A DNA stretch of 64,000 nt, from assembly GCF_003569785.1 (NCBI RefSeq), contig NZ_KZ983994.1, forward strand, positions 83,375 through 147,374. The letters are read 5' to 3'. Source of the stretch: Leucobacter sp. wl10 (GTDB taxonomy: Bacteria > Actinomycetota > Actinomycetes > Actinomycetales > Microbacteriaceae). Numbering within the stretch: the first letter of the stretch is position 1; the number at the start of each line of letters is the position of its first letter. Below the pieces are notes generated by a model. It was not told the origin of the DNA and searched no databases. It saw nothing but the letters and a program-made list of their open reading frames with translations. Position numbers and translations under genes: made by a program. Positions 32,693 to 41,593 of the stretch are shown piece by piece.

Positions 32693-33916
32693 ATGACTGA
32701 GCCTGCGAAGCGCGCGAACCGAGTGCTGGGCGGCCGTCCGGCGCTTCGCGCGCTCCTCGTCTCGCTGCTGTGCTTCGTGGCCGGATGCGTCGCCTTCCTG
32801 GTGTCGTTCGGCGTGACCTTCGGCCTCTACGGCCAGGCGGGGATCGACGCGCTCAGCGGATTCCTGCTGCTCGATCTTCTCGTCGGCGTCGCCGCGTGCA
32901 TCGCGGTCGGGCCGGTGCGCAGGTCGACCGCGGGGAACGCGATCCTCATCGTGACCGGGATCTTCAGCGCGTTCGCCCTGCCCGCCTGGATCGTCGCCGT
33001 GATCCGCTTCGGAGAGCGCCGGTCTCTCCCGCTCGACGCCGCGATCGTCGCGGTCATGGTGATCGGGGCGACCGGGGTGGCGATGTGGCAGGACGCCGCG
33101 CTCGGCGCGGAGGCCGGGAACCCGCTGCTCGCCGCCGGGGTCGCCGCGGGGCCGACAGCCGCGGCGCTGCTCTGGGGGCGGGTGCGGGGCACGCGAGACG
33201 CACTGCTCGAGGCGTCGCGCGAGCGGGCGGTGTCGGCCGAGCTGGCCCGCGCGGCCGTCGAGCGGAGCCGCGGGGCCGAGCTCGCCAGGGCGCGGGCCGA
33301 GGAGCGCGGGGCGCTCGCCCGGGATCTGCACGACGGCATCTCGCACCGGCTCTCCGTCGTCGCGATGCACGCCGGGGCGCTCGCCTCCCGGGAGGATCTC
33401 AGCCCCGAGCAGATCCAGGGGGCGACGCGCACGATCCGGGACGCCGCCGCTGAGGCGGGCGAGTTGCTCCGCGAGGCGCTCACGGCGCTTCGCGACCCCG
33501 CCGAGAGGCCGTCGGGGGCGCCACTGCCGACGGCGGCTTCGATCGAGACGCTCGTGGCGGAGGCGAGGGCGCGCGGGGCACGGGTCTCGCTGCACTGGCA
33601 AGACCTCACGCCGGAGGAGCTCGCGGGCGCCGCCGCGCAGGCGGTGACGCTCGCTCGCGTGACCGAGGAGGTGCTCATGAACGCCGCCAAGCACGCGCCG
33701 GGCGAGCCGCTCGAGATCGAGATCGCCCGACAGGCGGGCGCGGTCGCCCTGCGGGCCCGGAACCGGCTCGCGGAGCGCCGCTCCGGATCTCCGCTCGGCA
33801 CGGGTCACGGGCTCATCGGCGTCTCCGAGCGCGCGAGCCTCCTGGGCGGGCACGCCGCCCACGGCCCCACCGGCGACGGCGGCTTCGAGGTGGAGGTGAG
33901 GCTCCCGTGGACGTGA
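32693..33916 (+). CDS. NarL-type sensor histidine kinase
   Basis: A 407-residue kinase. Four to five membrane segments occupy residues 15-165, a coiled-coil-like stretch (170-205, rich in Glu/Ala/Arg) follows, then HisKA_3 with 'RDLHDGISHRLSVVAMHAGAL' and a diverged HATPase ('VTEEVLMNAAKHAP', 'GTGHGLIGVSERASLLGG'). The overlapping LuxR-type regulator gene encodes its partner. TAGGAT at 32681-32686 looks like a -10 box only six bases before ATG, so translation may be leaderless. The signal is unknown; the DesK/LiaS-like membrane part suggests envelope sensing. Confidence 0.9.
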   Translation: MTEPAKRANRVLGGRPALRALLVSLLCFVAGCVAFLVSFGVTFGLYGQAGIDALSGFLLLDLLVGVAACIAVGPVRRSTAGNAILIVTGIFSAFALPAWIVAVIRFGERRSLPLDAAIVAVMVIGATGVAMWQDAALGAEAGNPLLAAGVAAGPTAAALLWGRVRGTRDALLEASRERAVSAELARAAVERSRGAELARARAEERGALARDLHDGISHRLSVVAMHAGALASREDLSPEQIQGATRTIRDAAAEAGELLREALTALRDPAERPSGAPLPTAASIETLVAEARARGARVSLHWQDLTPEELAGAAAQAVTLARVTEEVLMNAAKHAPGEPLEIEIARQAGAVALRARNRLAERRSGSPLGTGHGLIGVSERASLLGGHAAHGPTGDGGFEVEVRLPWT

Positions 33917-34605
33917 CCGGGCGGCGGGGCCGAGCGGATCCGGGCGCGCCGATCCGGGTGCTCCTCGTCGACGACGAGGCGCTCATGCGCGCCGGGCTCC
34001 GTCTCATGGTCGACGGGGTCGACGGCATCGCGGTGGTGGGCGAGGCCGCGGACGGCGTCGAGGCGATCGAGGCCGCGCGCGAGCTCGATCCCGACGTCAT
34101 CCTCATGGACATCCGCATGCCGCGCATGAACGGGATCGAGGCCACTCTGGCGCTCAACGCGGCCGGCGCCCGCGCCCGGATCGTGGCGCTCACCGCGTTC
34201 GACACCGACGATTTCCTCCTCGGCGCCCTGCGCGGCGGAGCCCTGTCGTTCCTGCTCAAGGACGCGGACCCGGAGGTCGTGCTCGGTTCGATCCGCGACG
34301 CCGCCGCGGGGCGCGCGCGGGTCTCGCCCGCGGCGCTCTCGCGACTGATCGCCCTCGCCGCTCGCCCCGCCGAGAGCAGCGCCCGCTCCCCCGCCGAGCG
34401 GGCCGCCGCGCCGCCGGAGACGATCACCCCTCGCGAGTGGGAGATCGGCCGCCTCGTGGCGCGCGGGCTCACGAACGCCGAGGTCGCAGATGCGCTCCAC
34501 CTCGGGCAGGCCACCGTGAAGACCCACCTCGCGAGCCTGTTCGCGAAGCTCCACGTCACGAACCGGGTGCAGCTCGCGATCCGGGTGCTCGAGCACGACG
34601 GGTGA
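33907..34605 (+). CDS. NarL/LuxR family response regulator
   Basis: A 232-residue response regulator. The receiver domain has D22/D23, the phosphoacceptor D68 in 'VILMDIRMPRMNG' and the Lys in 'FLLKDADPE'. The LuxR helix-turn-helix is at about 165-228 ('ITPREWEIGRLVARGLTNAEVADALHLGQATVKTHLASLFAKLHVTNRVQLAI'). The start is GTG 33907, overlapping the kinase gene by ten bases. It is convergent with the sodium symporter-family gene. The targets are unknown. Confidence 0.92.
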   Translation: MDVTGRRGRADPGAPIRVLLVDDEALMRAGLRLMVDGVDGIAVVGEAADGVEAIEAARELDPDVILMDIRMPRMNGIEATLALNAAGARARIVALTAFDTDDFLLGALRGGALSFLLKDADPEVVLGSIRDAAAGRARVSPAALSRLIALAARPAESSARSPAERAAAPPETITPREWEIGRLVARGLTNAEVADALHLGQATVKTHLASLFAKLHVTNRVQLAIRVLEHDG

Positions 34606-34661
34606 CCCGGGCGGCGATGGTCGTTCGGGTCAGTGCCCGGGCTCCGCGGCCGGATCCCGGT

Positions 34662-35633
34662 TCACGAGGATCGCTCCACCGGCCTGCGCGACCAGAAGCT
34701 CGCGAGGATCGCACCCGAGACGTTGTGCCACACGGAGAAGATCGCGGCGGGCAGCGCCGCCTCGGGGGTGAAGTGCGTGCGGGCGAGTCCGGCGGCGAGT
34801 CCGGAGTTCTGCATCCCGACCTCGATGCTCACCGAGCGGCGCGCGGCCTCGTCCAGGCCGACCGCCCGGGCCGCGAAGTAGCCGAGCAGCAGGCCGACCC
34901 CGTTGAGGACCACCACGATGGCGGCCACCATGAGCCCCGAGGCGATGATCGTCGCCGCGCTGCCCGCGACGACCGCGAGGAGCACGAGCGTGATGCCGAC
35001 GACCGAGACGAGCGGCATCCATTCCACGAGACGCTCGACGAGGCGCGGCAGGAAGCGGCGCAGCAGGAGGCCAACGGCGATCGGCACGAGCACGATCTGC
35101 ACGATGGAGACGAACATGCCGACGGCGTCGACCGGCAGATAGGAGCCCGCGAGCCACAGCACGAGCAGCGGGGTGACCAGCGGGGCGACGAGCGTCGACA
35201 CCGAGGTCATCGCGACGGAGAGTGCGACATCACCCTTCGCGAGGTACACCATCACGTTCGAGGCGGTGCCCCCCGGCGCCGCGGCGACGAGGATCACCCC
35301 GACCGCTATCGCCGGCTCGAGCCGCAGCACCGAGACGAGCGCCCATGCCGTGAGGGGCATGATGATGAACTGCGCCAGGATCCCGATGACCAGCGGGAAG
35401 GGACGGCGTGCGACGAGCGCGAAATCGGAGCCGCGCAGCGTCATCCCCATGCCGAGCATGATGATCATGAGCAGCGGGTTCACCCACGGGCCGATCGCCA
35501 GGAACGGGGCGGGGAAGAGCACGGCGACCGCGCCCGCCGCGAGCACGATGAGCGGGAACCAGGTCCCGGCCGCCCTGCCGATGCGCTTGCCGATGTGCTC
35601 GCGCCTGAATCCCGCCTCGTTCTTCGCAGTCAT
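34662..35633 (-). CDS. Bile acid:sodium symporter (BASS) family transporter
   Basis: A 323-residue membrane protein with about ten helices. 'NPLLMIIMLGMGMTLRGSDF', 'AAPGGTASNVMVYLAKGDVALSVAMTSVSTLVAPLVTPLLVLWLAG' and 'SIEVGMQNSGLAAGLARTHF' are the conserved BASS blocks, including the Na+-site region. Bacterial members import organic acids such as pyruvate or pantoate-like compounds with sodium. It stands alone on the minus strand. ATG 35633 fits the family; in-frame codons further upstream encode an unlike Arg-rich stretch. Confidence 0.9.
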   Translation of the reverse strand: MTAKNEAGFRREHIGKRIGRAAGTWFPLIVLAAGAVAVLFPAPFLAIGPWVNPLLMIIMLGMGMTLRGSDFALVARRPFPLVIGILAQFIIMPLTAWALVSVLRLEPAIAVGVILVAAAPGGTASNVMVYLAKGDVALSVAMTSVSTLVAPLVTPLLVLWLAGSYLPVDAVGMFVSIVQIVLVPIAVGLLLRRFLPRLVERLVEWMPLVSVVGITLVLLAVVAGSAATIIASGLMVAAIVVVLNGVGLLLGYFAARAVGLDEAARRSVSIEVGMQNSGLAAGLARTHFTPEAALPAAIFSVWHNVSGAILASFWSRRPVERSS

Positions 35634-35876
35634 CCGTTCAGTGTACGGGCGCCCCTCCGCGGCACAGAATCCTCTGGCGACCCCGAGTGAGCCCCGAAGC
35701 GGCTCTCGCACGGGCCCGAGGCGTGCTCCTCGCGCTCGGATCACGAGCGAGAGCCCCGCAGAAAACGCCTCCCTCCCGGCCCCACCCCGCCGGCGCGGCA
35801 GCCGTCGCACGCTCGCCGGCATCGCGCGCGCCCCGCAGTCCAATTAGAATTCAGGAACGCGAGGGAGGCGGGAACG

Positions 35877-37010
35877 ATGGTGGACGAGCTCTTCGACGCC
35901 CTCCTGCGCGCACTCGGGGCGCACGCGCTCTGGTACGCCCCGCCGAGGCCGGGGCCTCCGCTGCCGCGAACGACGATGTTCGTGGAGCCCGACGTCCCGA
36001 TCGATCCGCTGAGCGCGCAGATCGTCACCGCCGATCAGCTCGCCGCCGGCCTCGTCCCGCCGTCCGCCCGCGTCCGACTCGTCTTCGTGGCGGATGCCGC
36101 GCGGAGCAGCCCGGATGACGCTCCGGCCGGCGCCGCCGTCATCGCGACGGACCTCGCTCCCGTCACCCTCTGCAACCGCGTCGCCGAGGTGCTCCGCGCC
36201 GAACGCGATGAGCTCCGAGCCGCGCAGGACACGCAGCGGCTGCTCGTCGCGCTGCTCACCGGCGGGCCCGAGGCGCGGCGGCGCGCCCTGTCCCAGCTGC
36301 CCGCGCCGTCCGATCCCGAGGCCGCATACACCAACGTCGTCGTCATCGAGGCGGGATCCCGAGGCGCGCGCTCGACGGCCGAGCCCGGGCTGCGCGCGGT
36401 GTTCCCGGAGGCCGCGATCCTGCGCATCGGCGACCGGCTCGTGGTGCTGCAGCCCGAGCGCACCCGCTACGCGCGGCTGGAGCGAACGCAGAAGGAGGGG
36501 CTCACGAGGCTGCTCGACGAGATCGACGGCCGGGCCGCCGTCGGCGGAAACGCGCGAGAACGGGAGGTCCTCGACATCCCGTTCGCCATCGCCTCGCACA
36601 TCCTCTACGTCTCGGCACGGATCCCGCGGCTCCGGCCCCGCCGGGTCTACACGCAGGACGAGTACGGCATCTACTACGTCCTCGGCCTCATCCAGGAGCA
36701 GTTCCGGCAGCGCTTCGGCCGCGACGACCCGCTCTCGCTCATCCACCCGGGCATGGTCGCGCTGATCCGGTACGACCGGGAGCACCGAACCGATCTGCGC
36801 GAGACGCTGTTCATGTACCTGGCCTACGACCGCAACCTCAAGATGACGGCGGAGCGCATGTTCTCGCACCGCAACACCGTCTACAACAAGCTGCGCCGGA
36901 TCCGGCAGATCCTGGACGAGGACCTCGAGGACCCGAAGCTGCGCTTCAGCCTGCAGTTCTCGCACCTGCTCATCACGTACCTGGGCGAGCGGGTGCCGGC
37001 CGAGTGGTGA
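35877..37010 (+). CDS. PucR/CdaR-type transcriptional regulator
   Basis: A 377-residue regulator. Its C-terminus is the PucR helix-turn-helix (about 305-370, 'DLRETLFMYLAYDRNLKMTAERMFSHRNTVYNKLRRIRQIL'). The central part resembles the GGDEF-like domain of CdaR proteins. The N-terminal 100 residues are not recognised. Such regulators respond to catabolic substrates such as purines, sugars or acids. It is convergent with the esterase/MFS operon that ends at 37057 and is the nearest candidate regulator for it. GAGGGAGG lies about seven bases before ATG 35877. Confidence 0.88.
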   Translation: MVDELFDALLRALGAHALWYAPPRPGPPLPRTTMFVEPDVPIDPLSAQIVTADQLAAGLVPPSARVRLVFVADAARSSPDDAPAGAAVIATDLAPVTLCNRVAEVLRAERDELRAAQDTQRLLVALLTGGPEARRRALSQLPAPSDPEAAYTNVVVIEAGSRGARSTAEPGLRAVFPEAAILRIGDRLVVLQPERTRYARLERTQKEGLTRLLDEIDGRAAVGGNAREREVLDIPFAIASHILYVSARIPRLRPRRVYTQDEYGIYYVLGLIQEQFRQRFGRDDPLSLIHPGMVALIRYDREHRTDLRETLFMYLAYDRNLKMTAERMFSHRNTVYNKLRRIRQILDEDLEDPKLRFSLQFSHLLITYLGERVPAEW

Positions 37011-37056
37011 GCGCGGCCGGCTCTCGGCATGACCGGTGCGCGGCTCCCATCCGCTC

Positions 37057-38322
37057 TCAACCCGCGGAGGGCTGATCCCCCCGAAGCGCATGCCGGGGGA
37101 TCAGCGCGAGCGCGAGCGCGCACGCGCACACCATCAGCGCGGCGCCGATCCAGAAGAGCGAGGAGAACGGGATCGCCATGATGAGGGCTCCGGCGAGCAC
37201 TCCGCCGAGGCCGATGCCGATGTCTCCGCCGAGGTAGTTCATCGCGTTCGCCGCGCCCCACCGCGACTGCGGTGCGAGGGAGACCGTGATCACGCTCATC
37301 ACCGGCATGAACGTGCCGAAGGCGAAACCGAACAGGAGGCCGGCCGAGATGAAGACGACCTCGTCGGAGGCCGTCGCGACCACCGCGAACGATGCCGCTC
37401 CCAGGCCGAAGATCACGGGGAACAGGACCGCGGTCGAGAAGCGCCGCAGGTGACGGGCCGCTCCGAGCCTGCTGACGATCATCGCGATCGCCGCGACCGT
37501 GAAGAACAGGCCCGGACGTTCGAACCCCGACCGCAGGCCGTACAGGGTGAGGAAGTTGAGGTACTGCGAGAAGCCGAGCGATGCGACGAACTGGACGAGG
37601 AAGACCGGGAGCGCGGTCCGCTCGAAGACCCGCCAGAACGCCCGCGCCGGCCGGTCGCCGGTGGGGGCGGCGCCCCCCTCTGCCCGCTCCCCGCGACGCC
37701 GCTCGTCCCACGGGCTCTTCGCGCTCAGCGCGATGAGCACCACGACGACGACCGCGACGGCGACGACCGCGAAGGCCTGGCTGATGCTGCCGAGCCCGAG
37801 CAGCAGGATCCCGATGCTCGGCCCGACGGCGGAGGACAGCGACTGCCCGAGCCCGAAGTAGCTGATCCCCTCGGACATCCGCGAGCGCGGCAGGGTGTCC
37901 GCCACCATCGTGGCGGCCGCGGTCGTGACGGCCGCGAAGCCGAGCCCCTGCCAGACGCGCCAGAGCAGCAGCAGTTCGACCGACGGGAGGAGCACCGGCC
38001 CCGCCACGCCTGCGAAGAACGCGAGGCTGCCGGCGATGAGCGTCCACCGGCGCCCCCGGCGATCGACGAGCTGGCCGGCGACGATGCGGCCGAGGATCGC
38101 CGCGAGCGAGAAGACGAGCACCAGTATCCCGCTGAACGCCGGCGGCCCGCCGAGGCGGTCGACGGAGAGCGGGATGAGGTTGGTGGCCGCCTGGTTGGAG
38201 GTCGAGGTGAGGAAGGAGGCGAAGGTGAGCAGGACGAAGAGCCCGGACCAGAGCGGCTCCCTGGGCGCTCCGGATCCCTCGGCCCGAGTCGGGGGCCTCA
38301 CCACCGGCCGTGCTCCGTCCAT
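37057..38322 (-). CDS. MFS transporter (last gene of the esterase operon)
   Basis: A 421-residue twelve-helix MFS protein. 'ILGRIVAGQLVDRRGRRWTLIAG' between TM2 and TM3 is the family motif A, and 'WQGLGFAAVTTAAATMVAD' follows. A hydrophilic loop rich in Arg/Glu (about 210-230) splits the two halves. It is last in the run of minus-strand genes starting at 44418, 24 bases after the C45 hydrolase gene. It may export or import a product of the esterases. No substrate can be named. Confidence 0.87.
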   Translation of the reverse strand: MDGARPVVRPPTRAEGSGAPREPLWSGLFVLLTFASFLTSTSNQAATNLIPLSVDRLGGPPAFSGILVLVFSLAAILGRIVAGQLVDRRGRRWTLIAGSLAFFAGVAGPVLLPSVELLLLWRVWQGLGFAAVTTAAATMVADTLPRSRMSEGISYFGLGQSLSSAVGPSIGILLLGLGSISQAFAVVAVAVVVVVLIALSAKSPWDERRRGERAEGGAAPTGDRPARAFWRVFERTALPVFLVQFVASLGFSQYLNFLTLYGLRSGFERPGLFFTVAAIAMIVSRLGAARHLRRFSTAVLFPVIFGLGAASFAVVATASDEVVFISAGLLFGFAFGTFMPVMSVITVSLAPQSRWGAANAMNYLGGDIGIGLGGVLAGALIMAIPFSSLFWIGAALMVCACALALALIPRHALRGDQPSAG

Positions 38323-38346
38323 GTCCCCTCCCCCTCGCGTACGAGG

Positions 38347-39852
38347 CTAGGCGCGCGCACGTCTGGCGTAGGTCTGGGCCCGGAGATAGCCGGTGAGCGC
38401 CTCGCCCATCAGCCGGAGCGCCTCGTCGCGATCCTCGGAGACCTTGCCGACGGCCTGCAGGTTGAAACCGCGCCAGAGCTCGCGCTTGGCCCGGTTCAGC
38501 AGCTCGTCCTGCTCCGGCGAGACGCTGTCCGCGCGGTTCAGGTCGCGGCCCGTCTCCCAGATGTCGGTCTTCGCGTCCTCGACGGCCGACGCCGCGATCG
38601 CTTCGAGGCTGGATCCCAGCACCAGCCGGCAGTACTCGCCCGGCGCGTCGGGGAGCGTGCTCATCCGGCGGTCGCTCTCCCCGTTCATGAGGTACACCGT
38701 CCGGTCCTCCGGGATCGCGATGGTCTTCATCAGCGTCTTCCACTGGGGTCCGCGCATCTCGGGGCTCCAGCAGGAGCGCGGGTCGGCCTCCGGCTCGAGC
38801 GAGTAGACGTCGCGCTGCCAGGCCTCGCCGTCCCAGTAGTCGTGCGAGCCCAGCACGGCCGCGATCCGGTCCAGCGTCAGCTCGCCGTGCTGCTCGGAGA
38901 GCAGCCGGTCGTAGCTCGAGTAGCGCGGCCAGGCGTCGTACCAGCCGTCGCGGTAGCCGTCGCCGTCCTCCGGCTCCAGGGAGGACTGCATCTCCTCGTC
39001 GAGGAAGTGGTTGGTGGCCACGAGGTAGTCGCGCTCGCCGTGGTCGCCGGCGCCTCGGACGGCGTGGTGGGCGGGGGTGTACTCGACGAGCTTCGCGGTG
39101 CTCGGGTCGGCGAAGTGGGCGTTCTCGGCGTTCGAGGACTGCACGCTCAGGTAGGAGGCCACGGCCTCGTCGGCGGTCCGGGCGTGCATGAGCGCCGTCA
39201 GCTTCGAGGTCATGTTCGGCACGGCGACCGCGTAGTCCTCGGGTCTCGCGCTCTGGCCGCCGCTGCCCATCACCACGAGCCCCGCGGCGTTCATGTTGAG
39301 GCTGCCGACGATCTCCCCGCCCCACGGGGGCGTGGAGATGAAGGGCTCCCCGTCGTCGGGAAACGCGACGACGACCACGGTGTACGTGCCCGCGTTCCAC
39401 CCCTGGTCGAGGTTAGCGGAGGCGTAGAGCTTGCCGTCGACGGTCGCCGACCCCCAGGCCGAGAACGTGGAGCACATGGAGTGGCGCCCCGTCTCCAGCC
39501 TTTCCGGCGGCGCCATGATGAGCAGCGGCAGGGAGAGGTTCACGATCAGCACGTCGAGGTAGTCGAGCCCGGATCCCTCTGCCATGCCCTGCCACAGCTC
39601 CAGCATGCCGGGATTCTGCTCGCCGACCATGCGCTCGTAGCGGCGCATCTCATCGACCATGGCCGCCCAGTCGTCGTTCCACATCGGGAGGATCGTGGCC
39701 CGCACGACCGTCGCGTTGCGAGCGATGATCTCGCGGGCCTGCCGGCCGTACTGCACGCCCATCTCGCGCATGCTGCCGGAGATGACGATCACGGGCCTCA
39801 CATCGGGGGGCATCGTGTCGGGATCGAAGTGCTGCTCGGAGTGCGTGGTCAT
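38347..39852 (-). CDS. C45 family autoproteolytic acyltransferase/hydrolase
   Basis: A 501-residue Ntn-hydrolase of the C45 (isopenicillin N acyltransferase) type. The likely N-terminal nucleophile, exposed after self-cleavage, is Cys127 in 'GRHSMCSTFSAWGSATVDGKLYASANLDQ'. The downstream 'GEIVGSLNMNAAGLVVMGSGG' and 'YLVATNHF' blocks also match the family. It would hydrolyse an amide bond. No signal peptide is present. It lies between two carboxylesterase genes upstream and an MFS gene downstream, so ester and amide cleavage of one compound by this operon is plausible (inference). Confidence 0.82.
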   Translation of the reverse strand: MTTHSEQHFDPDTMPPDVRPVIVISGSMREMGVQYGRQAREIIARNATVVRATILPMWNDDWAAMVDEMRRYERMVGEQNPGMLELWQGMAEGSGLDYLDVLIVNLSLPLLIMAPPERLETGRHSMCSTFSAWGSATVDGKLYASANLDQGWNAGTYTVVVVAFPDDGEPFISTPPWGGEIVGSLNMNAAGLVVMGSGGQSARPEDYAVAVPNMTSKLTALMHARTADEAVASYLSVQSSNAENAHFADPSTAKLVEYTPAHHAVRGAGDHGERDYLVATNHFLDEEMQSSLEPEDGDGYRDGWYDAWPRYSSYDRLLSEQHGELTLDRIAAVLGSHDYWDGEAWQRDVYSLEPEADPRSCWSPEMRGPQWKTLMKTIAIPEDRTVYLMNGESDRRMSTLPDAPGEYCRLVLGSSLEAIAASAVEDAKTDIWETGRDLNRADSVSPEQDELLNRAKRELWRGFNLQAVGKVSEDRDEALRLMGEALTGYLRAQTYARRARA

Positions 39853-39856
39853 GGGA

Positions 39857-41593
39857 TCACCCGTTCTCTGTGTTTCTGGCTGCTGGGGAGTCGGCGGAGG
39901 CCCGGGATCCGGCGGAGGCCCGGGATTCGGCGGAGGCCCGGGATCCGCGCGATCCGCTCGGGCCCGCGGCGGCGGCGATGCGCGCGGCGAGCGGGAGCGC
40001 CGCGAGGATGCGCCGAGTCGCCGCCCGCGGGTCGCACTCGAGCGTCCACTCGGAGTCGATGCGCATGATCGCCCGGGATCCGCGCCGGTAGGGCTCCCAG
40101 GGCGGGGTGCCGGAGGCCGACGGGATCCCGGTCCTCGCGAAGGCGAGCCAGGCGCCGCTCGCCTGGTCGGCGAGCCCGGCGGGCAGGCTCTCGGCGGGGC
40201 CGGTCACGCTCGGCATGCCGTCCGCGTTGCGGAGCACGAAGGGAAGCTCGGTGCAGTGCAGCGCCCTGCCGAAGGGCGAGACCTCGCCCCGCTCGGGATC
40301 GGCCGCCAGCACCCGCTCGGGGCTCGGCGCCCAGGACCAGAGGTAGCCGTACGTGCGCGCGTTCCAGAGGGACTGCGCCTCGGCCATGAGCTCTGCCCCC
40401 GTGCGGTAGTTGATGTCGTTGCAGAGGTCGACAAGGCCGAGCGTCTCGTCCTCGTACTGCTGCAGATAGCTCGCGAGAACCTCGGGGTGGTCCGTCACGG
40501 TGAGCGCCGAGGCGGCGCCCGCGACGGTGCTCTCATAGCGGGAGATGGCCTGCAGAACGCGCTCGGGCGCGGCTCGGTTGCCCGTCTCGCCCCGGACGGG
40601 TGAGACGATGGCGTCGCGCTCGCCGTCCGTCGTCCCGACGAGGAGGTCGATCTCCTTCGCGTGACCCGCGAGGATCGCGCCGAAGCCGTCCAGCGGCACG
40701 AAGTCGCCGTCGGTCACGGGGAAGAACACGGCGCCGCCGAATGCGGGCCCGTCACCCTGGATCGCACGGCTCACGATGGTCTCGGCCGGGGCGCGCAGCA
40801 GCTCGTCGAGGGTGCGCAGCCCGAGGCTGCCGAGCACGGACTCGGCGGTGCCGCGGGACTGCTCGAGGGTCACCTGTCGGTTCACGAGCGGACCGCTCTG
40901 CACGATCGCGCGGGCGAAGAGCGAGCGCGACTCCGGGATCCCGAGATGCGTGGAGATGAAACCCGCGCCGGCCGACTGCCCGAGGACCGTGACATTGGCC
41001 GGGTCCCCGCCGAAGGCGGCGATGTTCCGCTGCACCCACCCGAGCGCCGCCTGGTGATCGCGCAGCCAGAGGTTCAAGCCGTCGCGGTACTCGTCGCGGA
41101 AGTCCGGCAGACCCTCCAGGTTGAGCGTGCCGAAGACGCCGAGCCGGTAGTTGATCGTGACGACGACGACGTCCTCCGCGTCGTCGACTGCCGAGACCAG
41201 GTTTCGCCCGCGGTAGAGCGGATCGATGCTCCCGCCCGAGATCCCGCCGCCGCCGTGGATGAACACCATGACGGGCTTCCCGCCGTGTGCGACGCGACGC
41301 GTCCACACGTTGAGCGTGAGGCAGTCCTCGCTCTGCGGCGCGAGGGACGCGAGCTCCACCGGGTCGCGGGGCTGCACGCAGGAGTCGCCCCAGGAGAAGG
41401 CCGTGATCACGTCGTCGCGCGTCGTCGCCGGCGCGCGCGGACTGCGCCACCTGAGCGCGGGCCCCGCGTAGCGGATGCCCAGGAACTCGGAGACGCCGTG
41501 GGATCGCCTCCCGACGTAGGTGCCGTTCGGAGCTGCGACGGGCACGTCGACGGTGTCCGCTCCCGCGCCGGGCGCGCTCGATCCCGCGCTCAT
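39857..41593 (-). CDS. Type B carboxylesterase 2
   Basis: A 578-residue alpha/beta-hydrolase of the carboxylesterase/cholinesterase type. The oxyanion motif 'MVFIHGGGGISGGS' and nucleophile elbow 'VTVLGQSAGAGF' are clear, as is 'SEDCLTLNVW'; the acid and His follow in the usual order ('TTDGERDAIV', 'ALHCTELPFVL'). No signal peptide. The last 30 residues are a Ser/Arg/Ala repeat encoded by three 18-base direct repeats (39893-39946), apparently an addition to the normal end. ATG 41593 overlaps the stop of the other esterase by four bases. Confidence 0.88.
   Translation of the reverse strand: MSAGSSAPGAGADTVDVPVAAPNGTYVGRRSHGVSEFLGIRYAGPALRWRSPRAPATTRDDVITAFSWGDSCVQPRDPVELASLAPQSEDCLTLNVWTRRVAHGGKPVMVFIHGGGGISGGSIDPLYRGRNLVSAVDDAEDVVVVTINYRLGVFGTLNLEGLPDFRDEYRDGLNLWLRDHQAALGWVQRNIAAFGGDPANVTVLGQSAGAGFISTHLGIPESRSLFARAIVQSGPLVNRQVTLEQSRGTAESVLGSLGLRTLDELLRAPAETIVSRAIQGDGPAFGGAVFFPVTDGDFVPLDGFGAILAGHAKEIDLLVGTTDGERDAIVSPVRGETGNRAAPERVLQAISRYESTVAGAASALTVTDHPEVLASYLQQYEDETLGLVDLCNDINYRTGAELMAEAQSLWNARTYGYLWSWAPSPERVLAADPERGEVSPFGRALHCTELPFVLRNADGMPSVTGPAESLPAGLADQASGAWLAFARTGIPSASGTPPWEPYRRGSRAIMRIDSEWTLECDPRAATRRILAALPLAARIAAAAGPSGSRGSRASAESRASAGSRASADSPAARNTENG
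39893..39946 (-). repeat. Three tandem 18-base repeats in the esterase 2 tail
   Basis: Units at 39893-39910, 39911-39928 and 39929-39946 read GGCGGAGGCCCGGGATCC, the middle one with TC for CC at the end. In frame they encode alternating SRAS-type hexapeptides at the esterase C-terminus. Likely slippage products with no clear function. Confidence 0.85.

Noticed and set aside
37036..40068. 1010-codon plus-strand frame opposite the MFS, C45 and esterase genes
   Set aside because: No recognisable domains and biased composition; the minus-strand genes are clearly real.
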